DNA of 64,000 nt from Methylotenera_A sp031417915 (GTDB taxonomy: Bacteria > Pseudomonadota > Gammaproteobacteria > Burkholderiales > Methylophilaceae), in contig JANOWN010000037.1 in the NCBI GenBank assembly GCA_031417915.1, positions 4,793 to 68,792 on the forward strand, in the 5' to 3' direction. Shown in pieces: positions 43,195 through 51,970 of this stretch. A program made the position numbers and the translations under genes. The stretch's first letter is position 1, and each line of letters begins with the position of its first letter. The notes under the pieces are model-generated. The model did not search any database and was not told where the DNA came from. It was given only the letters and a program-made list of their open reading frames with translations.

Positions 43195-45399
43195 ATGCGC
43201 GGTTTTCGGCTACTAGCCCTATTTTTATTGTCGCTACCCACTCTCGCGGCTGCCGCAGCCACCTCGGAAGTGGCGCAGATACTCGATCAGCCAGAAGTTA
43301 TGGCGGTTGGCGACGATGCAGAGATTCGAATTAACTTCACTGTTCCAGTCACCTATTTGCGACACTTCCCAGACGGCCCAAGTGATACTTTGCGTATTTC
43401 ATTTGATATTCCTGATCCTTGTTTGGCAGAACAATTGCGTATTCAAGAGTCAAAAAGCTCATCATCTAGATTAATTACGCCTTTTACGCTTACTTTCCCT
43501 GAAGTGATTAGTGTTTCCAAAAAAGGCAATGCCATTTGTCGTGTTACTAACAACGTAAGTATAGATACCAATAAAACGCTGTTAATTAAATTTGCCAATG
43601 TAAACACTTACAAAATCAGGTTAGGTGAAGATAACCACAGTATTATTGTTCGCGTGCCATTGCTGGCAAAGCCAGAGGCAGTTTTCGTAGAGCCAAAATT
43701 TACCGTAACACCACCGCCAGAAGGCGCGTCGGATAAGGAGTTGATGAACTCTGCTAAAGCCGCCATGGCAGCTGGCGAGTATGAAAACGCCACGCAAATG
43801 TATAACCGATTACTTAATTTGCCACCTAATGAATATTCACAAGAAGCGCAAGAGCTAGTGGGTAATGCGCGTGAAAAAAATGGTGATTTTGCTAAGGCTA
43901 AAATTGAGTATGACCTATATCTGAAACTTTACCCTGGTAGCGAAGGTGCTTTGCGAGTAAATACAAGGCTTGCAGCCATTAAAGATGGTACTGCGAAGGT
44001 TGCCGATAATAAATTCTCGACCAAAAAACAAATTAATCAGGTAGATCAAAAAAGTATGTTTGGTAGCTTGTCGCAGTATTACTATGGTGGCAGAACACTC
44101 ACCGAGACAAGAGCGCCAGGCACAAAAACTAACGACCGTAGTACTGACCAATCAGCGCTGGTGACAAGCTTTGATATAACAGGGCGCTGGCGCCACAATC
44201 AATACGACGATAAAATTGTGTTCCGCGATGCGCAAACGCACAACTTCCCGCCAGGCGATAACTTTAGAGATATCAATCGTTTAAATGCTGCTTATTGGGA
44301 TCACGAAGATAAATCCGCAGGCTATATGTTCCGCTTAGGCCGCCAACCAGGCAACTCGCAAGGTGTGTTGGGCAGATTTGATGGCGGCTTTGCAAGATAC
44401 AATATTAATGATAACTTTAGAATCACAGGCGTGGCTGGCGTACCAGATAACGGCTCGCATACGACGATTAGAACAAACCGTCAGTTTTATGGCTCTGCGA
44501 TAGAGTTTGGAACGCCAGCGAGTAACGTCAGCGGCAATGTTTATGCGATTCAGCAAAATGCGGATGGCTTTTCAGAAAGGCGTGCTGTAGGTTCAGAGTT
44601 GCGCTATTTTAACAACACAACTTCTTGGTTCGGCTTGCTTGATTACGATACTATTTATGACCGAGTAAACATTGCTTTAGTGCAAGGCAACTGGACTGGG
44701 CCTTACGATATTACTTTCAACGCTTTGTTAGATCATCGTAAATCACCGATTTTATATGGCGAGTCAGCTATTCCAGCAGTGACAGGGATAAGGTCTGTCG
44801 GTGGTTTGAGACATGTGTTAACTGATAAGCAAATCATCAAAACAGTGAATGATGTTACTGCAGATTCAGACACGGCCTTGTTTGGGCTTACCAAGCAAGT
44901 GACACCTAAATGGCAATTAGGCGGCGATATTCGCATGAACCGCACATCAGGCACACGTGGCATTGACTTCACCACAATAGTTCCTAATGGCGCTTTAATT
45001 GGCGGCACACTAAGCTCAGGTACTGCTTACACATATTCTATGCAGGCCATAGGCACGAACACCATCTTTGCGGATGACACATCAGTGATTAATGGCAGTT
45101 ATGTGGATGACCCTGTTTACTACGCGCATGTGCTTGGCTTGACCAATGTGGCGACATTCCGCACTAAGTGGCATGTGACTAGTTCGCTCAATTTTTACAA
45201 TCAAAGAAGTGATTCTAGTTTAGCGGATTTAAAAATCTTTAAAGTAGCACCAACCTTGCGTGTTTCTTATCAGGTGACTGATGCAGGGCTGTTGGAAGCC
45301 GAGCTAGGTTTTGAGAAATCTTATTCGGATGATAATACCAATACCAAAACTAACTCGACACGTGAATCAATGTTTGTTGGATATAGATGGGATTTTTAG
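43195..45399 (+). CDS. Outer-membrane beta-barrel protein with N-terminal TPR region, partner of giant cytochrome
   Basis: A 734-residue secreted protein. It has a signal peptide (about 1-22, ending AAAAA), a beta-rich N-domain (about 25-165) and a proline-rich link. Two TPR-like repeats follow (about 180-265, with AAMAAGEYENATQMYNRLLNLPP and GDFAKAKIEYDLYLKLYPGS). The C-terminal 440 residues are strand-rich and end in VGYRWDF, the barrel insertion signal. No MtrB/PioB family motif is certain. It follows the giant cytochrome by 123 bp and precedes ccmA with a 13-bp overlap. It may let the cytochrome cross or dock at the outer membrane. Confidence 0.72.
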   Translation: MRGFRLLALFLLSLPTLAAAAATSEVAQILDQPEVMAVGDDAEIRINFTVPVTYLRHFPDGPSDTLRISFDIPDPCLAEQLRIQESKSSSSRLITPFTLTFPEVISVSKKGNAICRVTNNVSIDTNKTLLIKFANVNTYKIRLGEDNHSIIVRVPLLAKPEAVFVEPKFTVTPPPEGASDKELMNSAKAAMAAGEYENATQMYNRLLNLPPNEYSQEAQELVGNAREKNGDFAKAKIEYDLYLKLYPGSEGALRVNTRLAAIKDGTAKVADNKFSTKKQINQVDQKSMFGSLSQYYYGGRTLTETRAPGTKTNDRSTDQSALVTSFDITGRWRHNQYDDKIVFRDAQTHNFPPGDNFRDINRLNAAYWDHEDKSAGYMFRLGRQPGNSQGVLGRFDGGFARYNINDNFRITGVAGVPDNGSHTTIRTNRQFYGSAIEFGTPASNVSGNVYAIQQNADGFSERRAVGSELRYFNNTTSWFGLLDYDTIYDRVNIALVQGNWTGPYDITFNALLDHRKSPILYGESAIPAVTGIRSVGGLRHVLTDKQIIKTVNDVTADSDTALFGLTKQVTPKWQLGGDIRMNRTSGTRGIDFTTIVPNGALIGGTLSSGTAYTYSMQAIGTNTIFADDTSVINGSYVDDPVYYAHVLGLTNVATFRTKWHVTSSLNFYNQRSDSSLADLKIFKVAPTLRVSYQVTDAGLLEAELGFEKSYSDDNTNTKTNSTRESMFVGYRWDF

Positions 45400-46028
45400 C
45401 GAGCAATCGTGAGCTCACCGCAGATAATTTGGTTGGCGTTCGTGGCGAGAGGTTACTGTTTGAAAAGTTAAGTTTCAAGTTGAGCAACGGCAGCGTGCTT
45501 TATCTTCAAGGTGAGAATGGCTCTGGCAAAACCACGCTGTTACGCACGATTTGCGGGCTCTCTAAGCCGTATGAAGGCAATATCAATTGGTGCGGCGAGA
45601 ATATTAATGCACTAGCCGAAGAATATTCCAAACATGTGTTGTACATTGGACATCTTTCTGGAATAAAAGAAGATTTAACCTCCTTAGAAAATTTACAGTT
45701 TTCGCTAAGCTTATCTGGAGCTGATATTTCTGCGGATAAGGCCTCAGAAGCACTTAAATTGTTGGGTTTGGCGAAAGGGTTGAATTTACCTACGCGCATG
45801 TTGTCACAAGGTCAGAAGCGGCGTGTAGCATTAGCACGCTTGTGGTTGCAAGAATTGCCATTGTGGATTTTAGATGAGCCGTTTACTGCTTTGGATACAA
45901 ATGCAAGCCAACTATTAAAACAAAAAATTGAGGCGTTTGCGAATGATGGCGGCATAGTCGTGATGACGACGCATCAAGAAGTAACGTTGAATGTGCCTAA
46001 GTTTGAGCAGTTGCGTCTAGACGCGTAA
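45387..46028 (+). CDS. ccmA: Heme exporter ATP-binding protein CcmA
   Basis: A 213-residue ABC ATPase with Walker A GENGSGKTTLLR, signature LSQGQKRRVALARL and Walker B LWILDEPFTALD. CcmA with CcmB, CcmC and CcmD releases holo-CcmE for cytochrome c maturation. Its ATG lies inside the last codons of the upstream barrel gene, which ties the maturation operon to the multiheme cytochrome locus. Confidence 0.95.
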   Translation: MGFLASNRELTADNLVGVRGERLLFEKLSFKLSNGSVLYLQGENGSGKTTLLRTICGLSKPYEGNINWCGENINALAEEYSKHVLYIGHLSGIKEDLTSLENLQFSLSLSGADISADKASEALKLLGLAKGLNLPTRMLSQGQKRRVALARLWLQELPLWILDEPFTALDTNASQLLKQKIEAFANDGGIVVMTTHQEVTLNVPKFEQLRLDA

Positions 46029-46033
46029 AATTG

Positions 46034-46720
46034 ATGCAAAAAGAACTCAGCACATTTTCTGTCCTTTATCGCATATTAGCGCGCGATATTAAAGTGGCGT
46101 TACGTCGTCAGTCGGACGTTGTAGCGGTGTTTTTCTTTTTTATTATTGCGGCGAGTTTGTTTCCGCTGGGCTTAGGCGCAGACCCAAAATTATTAAAGGC
46201 AATGGCGCCAAGTGTGTTGTGGGTAACGGCGTTATTATCTTGCATGTTGTCGCTCTCGAGAATGTATGCGAGCGACCATGCCGATGGCACGCTAGAGCAA
46301 ATGATGCTTTCAAATCAGCCCACTGTGCTGATTGCGTTGATGAAAATTTTGGCGCATTGGGTACTCTCTGGTTTGCCGCTAGTATTCGTGGCGCCGCTCA
46401 TTGGCGTACAGTTTAACTTGAGTGTTGCAGAGCTGCAGGTGCTTGCGCTATCACTATTAATGGGCACGTTAGCACTAAGCCTGATAGGCAGTATTGGCGC
46501 GGCTCTCACGCTAGGTATTCGCGGCACTGGTGTATTGATTGCGATTTTAGTTTTACCGCTTTATATCCCAGTGCTTGTGTTTGGTGCAGGCGCAGTAAAT
46601 GCGGTTTCAATCGGCATGAGTCCAAATGGCGCGCTGTCGTTGCTTGGTGCAGTATTAGCCATGGCGTCAGTGTTTGCGCCGCTCGCGTCTGCGGCAGCGT
46701 TAAAAATTGCGTTAGAATAA
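46034..46720 (+). CDS. ccmB: Heme exporter membrane protein CcmB
   Basis: About 228 residues with six hydrophobic helices, matching CcmB. The conserved segments ALRRQSDVVAVFFFFIIAASLFPLGLG and SRMYASDHADGTLEQMMLS are present. The ATG at 46034 is preferred to the adjacent TTG at 46031. It forms the membrane part of the CcmAB ABC complex and follows ccmA by a few bases. Confidence 0.95.
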   Translation: MQKELSTFSVLYRILARDIKVALRRQSDVVAVFFFFIIAASLFPLGLGADPKLLKAMAPSVLWVTALLSCMLSLSRMYASDHADGTLEQMMLSNQPTVLIALMKILAHWVLSGLPLVFVAPLIGVQFNLSVAELQVLALSLLMGTLALSLIGSIGAALTLGIRGTGVLIAILVLPLYIPVLVFGAGAVNAVSIGMSPNGALSLLGAVLAMASVFAPLASAAALKIALE

Positions 46721-46749
46721 TGTGAGCTATTGGTAAGGCATAACAAAAT

Positions 46750-47502
46750 ATGGAAACAAAAACCGAAATAAGTCGACCTAAATTGAATTGGTTTAAATAC
46801 GCCTCACCAAAAACTTTTTATCCGCTTGCGGGCAAGCTTATACCTTGGTGCGCCATAAGCGCGGCGGCCCTGATTATCTATGGCTTGTATATTGGTCTAT
46901 TTGTAGCGCCGACGGACTTTCAACAAGGTGAAGGCTATCGTATCATTTTTGTACACGTGCCCGCCGCTTGGTTTTCTATGTTTCTATATTTGCTCATGGC
47001 GCTATATGCGGGCATGGGCTTGGTATTTAACGCCAAATTATCTTATATGATGGCGACCGCCATTGCGCCAACGGGCGCCATGTTTACCTTGGTCGCATTG
47101 GTGACAGGCTCACTGTGGGGCAAACCGATGTGGGGTGCTTGGTGGGTGTGGGATGCACGCTTAACTTCAGAATTGATTTTATTGTTTTTGTATATTGGCT
47201 ATATTTCGTTGCAAGCGGCCATAGATGATAAAACTCGAGCCGATAAAGCCAGCGCGGTGTTGGCGCTGGTTGGCGCAATCAATGTGCCAATTATTTATTT
47301 TTCGGTGAAATGGTGGAACACACTACATCAAGGCTCATCTGTTAGCTTCACCAAAGCGCCTGCCATGGCGGCGATTATGCTGCAAGGCATGCTGATTATG
47401 GCGATTGGGTTTTGGCTTTATTGCATTACGGTGATTTTAATGCGCGTACGCTGCGAGATTTTAGAGCGCGATAGCAAAACTGCCATGTTGAGACAAGATT
47501 AA
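46750..47502 (+). CDS. ccmC: Heme-handling membrane protein CcmC
   Basis: A 250-residue protein with six transmembrane helices and the tryptophan-rich WWD motif of heme-handling proteins (MWGAWWVWDARLTSELI). Two histidines likely ligate heme (FVHVPAAW and NTLHQGSS). CcmC loads heme onto CcmE. It follows ccmB by 29 bp. Confidence 0.96.
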   Translation: METKTEISRPKLNWFKYASPKTFYPLAGKLIPWCAISAAALIIYGLYIGLFVAPTDFQQGEGYRIIFVHVPAAWFSMFLYLLMALYAGMGLVFNAKLSYMMATAIAPTGAMFTLVALVTGSLWGKPMWGAWWVWDARLTSELILLFLYIGYISLQAAIDDKTRADKASAVLALVGAINVPIIYFSVKWWNTLHQGSSVSFTKAPAMAAIMLQGMLIMAIGFWLYCITVILMRVRCEILERDSKTAMLRQD

Positions 47503-47511
47503 GGAACAAAT

Positions 47512-47676
47512 ATGCATTGGAATAGCGTGAGTGAATTTTTAGCAATGGGTGGTTATGGCTTCTATGTTTGGGGCTCGTTTGGCGTTACTTTTTTGGTGAT
47601 GGCGATAGAGTTGTGGTTACTTAATAAACGCCGTCAGAGCGTTAGCCAGGCAGTTAAGCAAGAAGCATTTAATTAA
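47512..47676 (+). CDS. ccmD: CcmD, small heme-exporter accessory protein
   Basis: A 54-residue reading frame from ATG at 47512, after AAGGAACAAAT, to TAA at 47674. It has the CcmD layout: a short periplasmic start with SEFLAMGGYGFYVWGSFG, one transmembrane helix (about 18-36), then a basic cytoplasmic tail (LNKRRQS). It lies between ccmC and ccmE as in other ccm operons. CcmD is needed for release of holo-CcmE from CcmABC. Confidence 0.92.
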   Translation: MHWNSVSEFLAMGGYGFYVWGSFGVTFLVMAIELWLLNKRRQSVSQAVKQEAFN

Positions 47677-47688
47677 AGGCAAAGTAAT

Positions 47689-48138
47689 ATGAAAGCACGT
47701 CATAAACGGTTTGGTTTAATTGCAGTTGGGCTAATTTTATTAGCGATAGCCGCTGTATTAATCACTAAATCTTTCAAAAGCAATTTAGTATTTTTCTTTA
47801 CCCCCACCCAAGTGGAGAGCGGCGAAGCGCCAAAATCGGGTAGTTTTAGAATTGGTGGCTTGGTCGAAAATGGCAGTATAAAACGCTTGCCAGATGGATT
47901 GCGTGTGCAATTTAGAGTGACTGATACAGCAAAAACCATGGATGTAGTGTACAAAGGTATTCTGCCAGATTTGTTTAAAGAAGGTAAGGGTGTGGTGGCT
48001 GAGGGCAAATTAAACGCAAACGGTTTGTTTGAGGCCGATCAAGTATTAGCTAAGCATGATGAGAACTATATGCCGCCAGAAGCCGCAGCAGCGCTCAAAG
48101 CAGCTAAAGATGCTAAAGCGAAAGCAGGTGTAATATGA
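47689..48138 (+). CDS. ccmE: Periplasmic heme chaperone CcmE
   Basis: A 149-residue protein with one N-terminal membrane anchor and an OB-fold heme chaperone domain. The covalent heme-binding histidine is His123 in VLAKHDENYMPP, within the conserved HxxxY motif. Other typical segments are FRIGGLVENGSIKR and VVAEGKLNANGLFEADQ. The stop overlaps the ccmF start (ATGA). Confidence 0.96.
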   Translation: MKARHKRFGLIAVGLILLAIAAVLITKSFKSNLVFFFTPTQVESGEAPKSGSFRIGGLVENGSIKRLPDGLRVQFRVTDTAKTMDVVYKGILPDLFKEGKGVVAEGKLNANGLFEADQVLAKHDENYMPPEAAAALKAAKDAKAKAGVI

Positions 48139-50123
48139 TTCCAGAAATAGGTCATTTTGCGCTCATACTTGCGTTTTGTTTTGCCATTGTGCAAGGCATT
48201 TTCCCATTATATGGCGTGTGGAAAAATCAATCCGGCTTAATGAATTTGGCCGTGCCTGCCGCGCGTGCGCAGTTCTTTTTCATTGCGGTGGCCTTTATTT
48301 GCTTAGATTATTCTTTTTATGCAAACGACTTTTCGGTGCTGTATGTTGCGTCGAATTCCAATTCACATATGCCACTGGCATATCGCCTAGCAGCCTTATG
48401 GGGCGGGCATGAGGGCTCGATGCTGCTGTGGGTGTCGATACTCGCAGTGTGGACCATTGCTGTGACTTTATTCGTGAAAGATTTACCAGAAACTTTTAGA
48501 GTCCGATTAATTGCTGTCATGGGCTTGGTGAGTATTGGCTTTTTGGCTTTCGTAATATTTACCTCCAACCCGTTTGAACGTTTGATTCCTGCTGCGTTGG
48601 ATGGACGCGATTTGAACCCGTTGCTGCAAGATCCTGGCATGGTGTTTCATCCACCTGTGCTTTATATGGGCTATGTGGGCTTCTCAGTGGCGTTTGCGTT
48701 TGCGATTGCCGCATTGTTAGATGGACGGTTAGATATTGCTTGGGCGCGCTGGACAAGACCTTGGACTACTGCCGCATGGGTATTTTTAACGTTGGGTATC
48801 GCTTTTGGTAGTAAGTGGGCGTATTACGAGCTAGGCTGGGGTGGTTGGTGGTTTTGGGATGCGGTTGAAAACGCTTCGTTTATGCCGTGGCTGGTCGGCA
48901 CAGCGCTGATCCACTCACTCGCAGTGACCGAAAAACGTGACGCATTTAAAGTTTGGACGGTGTTGCTTTCTATATCTGCGTTTTCATTAAGCCTGCTAGG
49001 CACATTTTTAGTGCGCTCTGGCGTGCTCACCTCAGTGCATGCGTTTGCCACCGACCCGGGTCGCGGTCTCTTCATTCTCATCTATTTGGTAGTGGTGATT
49101 GGTGGGGCATTGCTGTTGTTCGCATTTAGGGCGCCCAGCGTGGGCTTGGGAGAGAAGTTCGACGTGGTTTCGCGTGAATCAATGTTGTTAAGTAATAACG
49201 TGGTGCTGGTCGCTGCGGCAGGCTCTGTGCTGCTTGGCACTATGTATCCATTGCTCATGGATGCACTGGGCGCAGGAAAAATTTCCGTTGGCCCACCGTA
49301 TTTCGATGCAGTTTTTGTCGCTATTATGGCGCCAGGTTTGTTTTTAATGGGTTTGGGTCCATTGGCAAAGTGGAAGAAAGCGAGCTTGCCAGAAATTGGT
49401 ACACGCTTAAAACTAGCAGGTGTGATTAGTGTGGTATCTGCATTGTTAATTCCTTTTGCAATGGGAAAAATTACATTAATGACAGCAGTAGGTGTGTTTC
49501 TAGGCGTTTGGGTTGTGAGCACAACCTTGATTTTGTTGCGCAATAGAATCAAGACTAGGCAAGCTGCTTCGGCAAATTTACTCGAAAACATCAAAGGTAT
49601 TCCACTGGCATTTTATGGCATGTTGCTGGCGCACTTTGGTATAGGTGTGTTTATTTTGGGCGTGACTTTGGTTAAAGGGTTTGAGTCAGAACAAGATTTG
49701 CGGATGGAAGTAAACGACGTGGCAAAAGTGGGCAATTTGGCATTCCAGTTTAAAGGCGTGCAAGAGCTGCCAGGGCCCAACTATCTTTCTTCAAAAGGTA
49801 CCTTTAGCGTGAGTAGTAATGGTAAAGAAATCAGCGTGCTGCATCCTGAAAAACGGTTTTATCCAGTGCAAGGCTCGGTGATGACCGAGGCGGATATTGA
49901 TGCAGGTGTGATAAAAGATAAATATGTATCTCTTGGTGAGCCGCTTGAAAATGGTGCTTGGAGTGTGCGGATTTATATCAAACCTTTTGTGCAGTGGATA
50001 TGGATGGGTGCGATTTTGATGGCTTTGGGAGGCATTTTGGCACTCGCAGATCGTCGTTATCGCATCGTCAACAAAAAGGCTGCGAAAGAGGCGCAGGATG
50101 CCCAAGAAGCGTTTGAAGCGTGA
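48135..50123 (+). CDS. ccmF: Cytochrome c heme lyase subunit CcmF
   Basis: A 662-residue protein with about 15 transmembrane helices. The WWD heme-handling motif (WGGWWFWDAVENASFMPW) and the LWGGHEGSMLLW segment are present, along with the HSLAVTEKR and LVRSGVLTSVHAFA stretches. With CcmH and CcmI it ligates heme to apocytochromes. Full length for the family. Confidence 0.97.
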   Translation: MIPEIGHFALILAFCFAIVQGIFPLYGVWKNQSGLMNLAVPAARAQFFFIAVAFICLDYSFYANDFSVLYVASNSNSHMPLAYRLAALWGGHEGSMLLWVSILAVWTIAVTLFVKDLPETFRVRLIAVMGLVSIGFLAFVIFTSNPFERLIPAALDGRDLNPLLQDPGMVFHPPVLYMGYVGFSVAFAFAIAALLDGRLDIAWARWTRPWTTAAWVFLTLGIAFGSKWAYYELGWGGWWFWDAVENASFMPWLVGTALIHSLAVTEKRDAFKVWTVLLSISAFSLSLLGTFLVRSGVLTSVHAFATDPGRGLFILIYLVVVIGGALLLFAFRAPSVGLGEKFDVVSRESMLLSNNVVLVAAAGSVLLGTMYPLLMDALGAGKISVGPPYFDAVFVAIMAPGLFLMGLGPLAKWKKASLPEIGTRLKLAGVISVVSALLIPFAMGKITLMTAVGVFLGVWVVSTTLILLRNRIKTRQAASANLLENIKGIPLAFYGMLLAHFGIGVFILGVTLVKGFESEQDLRMEVNDVAKVGNLAFQFKGVQELPGPNYLSSKGTFSVSSNGKEISVLHPEKRFYPVQGSVMTEADIDAGVIKDKYVSLGEPLENGAWSVRIYIKPFVQWIWMGAILMALGGILALADRRYRIVNKKAAKEAQDAQEAFEA

Positions 50124-50139
50124 TTTGGAGCAATAAAGT

Positions 50140-50673
50140 ATGAGTAGAATGGCCAAATTTTTAATACCGTTAGCCTTGTTTCTAATCGCAGTTGGATTTC
50201 TATTTAAAGGTTTGTTTTTAGATCCACACGAAGTGCCTTCACCATTAGTGGGCAAGCCTGCGCCAGTATTTCAAGCGCCCATTTTGAGCGAAGCAGGCAA
50301 AACCTTTAATAGCGCCGATATGAAAGGCAAAGTGTGGCTACTTAATGTGTGGGCGTCGTGGTGTGGTGCATGTAAAGATGAACATCCTGTATTGATGGAA
50401 ATGGCCAAGACCAACAAAATAGCCACTTATGGGCTAGATTACAAAGATACAGATGCTGATGCGCAAGCCGTATTGCTGGCGCAAGGTAATCCTTACAAAG
50501 CCACATTTACAGATGTTGAAGGCAAAATAGGCATTGATTATGGCGTGTATGGTGTACCAGAAACCTACGTAATCGACAAAGCTGGCGTGATTCGCTATAA
50601 GCAAATTGGCCCGATTACAGACGAAATTTTACTCACCAAAATCGTCCCATTGTTGAAAGAATTGGAAAAATGA
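50140..50673 (+). CDS. ccmG: Thiol:disulfide interchange protein CcmG (DsbE)
   Basis: A 177-residue membrane-anchored thioredoxin-like protein with one N-terminal helix and the active site WASWCGACKDEHP (CxxC). The GVYGVPETYVID cis-proline loop is present. It keeps apocytochrome CXXCH cysteines reduced. The 4-bp stop/start overlap with ccmH shows coupling. Confidence 0.96.
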   Translation: MSRMAKFLIPLALFLIAVGFLFKGLFLDPHEVPSPLVGKPAPVFQAPILSEAGKTFNSADMKGKVWLLNVWASWCGACKDEHPVLMEMAKTNKIATYGLDYKDTDADAQAVLLAQGNPYKATFTDVEGKIGIDYGVYGVPETYVIDKAGVIRYKQIGPITDEILLTKIVPLLKELEK

Positions 50674-51098
50674 AACGATTTTTTATGTTGGTTTTGCTGG
50701 TTTTTACTTTTTTGCAGATGAGTAATGCTGTCGTTGCTGGCGAAGCCAAGCCGCTGGCTGAAGACCCAGTGATCGAAGCGCGCCTAAAAGCGATGTCGCA
50801 AGAATTGCGCTGTTTGGTGTGTCAAAACACGACGCTAGCGGATTCTAGTGCGCCTTTGGCGGAAGACTTGCGTAAAGAAATTCGTGAGCAATTGCGTGCT
50901 GGCAAAACTGATAAGGAGGTCATCGATTACTTAGTGGCACGCTATGGCGATTTTGTGCGTTATCGTCCGCCAGTCAATAATGAAACGGCATTGCTGTGGT
51001 TTGGACCGTTTCTAATATTGATCATCGGCGGATTTGTGCTGTACCGTGTGCTTAAAAAGCATGCTGGCAATGATGAAATTCAAGGAGAAGACGCATGA
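50670..51098 (+). CDS. ccmH: Apocytochrome thiol-reducing protein CcmH
   Basis: A 142-residue protein with signal peptide, the redox motif LRCLVCQNTTLADS and a C-terminal transmembrane helix (about 107-127), matching the short CcmH form. It takes part in reduction and presentation of apocytochrome to CcmF. It overlaps ccmG and the next gene by 4 bp each. Confidence 0.95.
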   Translation: MKRFFMLVLLVFTFLQMSNAVVAGEAKPLAEDPVIEARLKAMSQELRCLVCQNTTLADSSAPLAEDLRKEIREQLRAGKTDKEVIDYLVARYGDFVRYRPPVNNETALLWFGPFLILIIGGFVLYRVLKKHAGNDEIQGEDA

Positions 51099-51832
51099 AC
51101 ATGATTTCGTTAATCATCGGTTTTATTATGGGTGCAGTAGCCACCTATTTTTTCACCACATCTTTTAAAAAACCAGTTGTGAATGGTTTGGCAGAGCAGG
51201 CGACAGGCGAAAAAAGCAAAAAAATCAATCCTATGTTAGGTGTTTTGTTGTTGGTACCCATTCTGGCCAGCGTGATCTATTGGAAAGAGGGCAATCCAGA
51301 TGCGCCTAGCATAAACAAACCCAGCATGCCAATGCCGCCTATCAACATGGGTACAACAACGCCTCCAATGGACGAAGGCCACGAAATGGGCGACCTTGGC
51401 GCAATGGCGCAAAGGTTGGCGGATAAATTAGAAAAGAATCCTGAAAATGCAGATGGTTGGGCGTTGCTAGCGCATTCTTATGTCGAGTTAAAACAACATA
51501 AAGATGCAGTTGGCGCGTTTGAAAAAGCCGTGAATTTGATTCCGAATGACCCGCAATTATTTGCCGATTACGCGGATGCTTTAGCGGTAACCACTGGCGG
51601 TCAGTTTGATGAAAAAGCAAATGAGCTGGTAGAAAAAGCGCTTAAGTTAGACCCAAGTCATCCCAAAGCCTTATTGCTGGCGGGTACCATTGCATTTAAA
51701 AATGCGGATTATAAAAAAGCCATTGGCATTTGGGAACATCTACAACCTTTAATTAGCAAGGAAGATGCTGCTTTAGCCAGCGATGTCGCCGCTAATATTG
51801 CAGAAGCTAAATCGTTAAGCAGTAAAAAATAG
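51095..51832 (+). CDS. ccmI: CcmI-like TPR protein of cytochrome c maturation
   Basis: A 245-residue protein with an N-terminal membrane helix, a second helix at about 47-65 and a TPR region (about 95-240, with NADGWALLAHSYVELKQHKDAVGAFEKAVNLIP). This matches CcmI/CycH, which holds the C-termini of apocytochromes. It is short compared with enterobacterial fusions. It is the last ccm gene; a hairpin repeat copy follows 29 bp later. Confidence 0.9.
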   Translation: MNMISLIIGFIMGAVATYFFTTSFKKPVVNGLAEQATGEKSKKINPMLGVLLLVPILASVIYWKEGNPDAPSINKPSMPMPPINMGTTTPPMDEGHEMGDLGAMAQRLADKLEKNPENADGWALLAHSYVELKQHKDAVGAFEKAVNLIPNDPQLFADYADALAVTTGGQFDEKANELVEKALKLDPSHPKALLLAGTIAFKNADYKKAIGIWEHLQPLISKEDAALASDVAANIAEAKSLSSKK

Positions 51833-51854
51833 CAATAAGAATATTAGCATCACC

Positions 51855-51948
51855 AATTACAAATGGCTTGCATTTCTGCAAGCCATTTTAGCTTAAATTA
51901 ATCTAACTTAACATGCCCTGCAAGCCAATATCCATGCGGGTTGCAGGT
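51855..51948 (+). repeat. Dispersed hairpin repeat, copy C
   Basis: It contains the perfect 12-bp stem (51861-51872 / 51877-51888, loop TTTC). The second part reads ATGCCCTGCAAGCCAATATC followed by CATGCGGGTTGCAGG. It sits between the convergent ccmI and FadL-type genes and may work as a bidirectional terminator there, since the stem is followed by a T-run. Confidence 0.8.
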
Positions 51949-51970
51949 TGAGTGTTTTTAAATGGATTAA

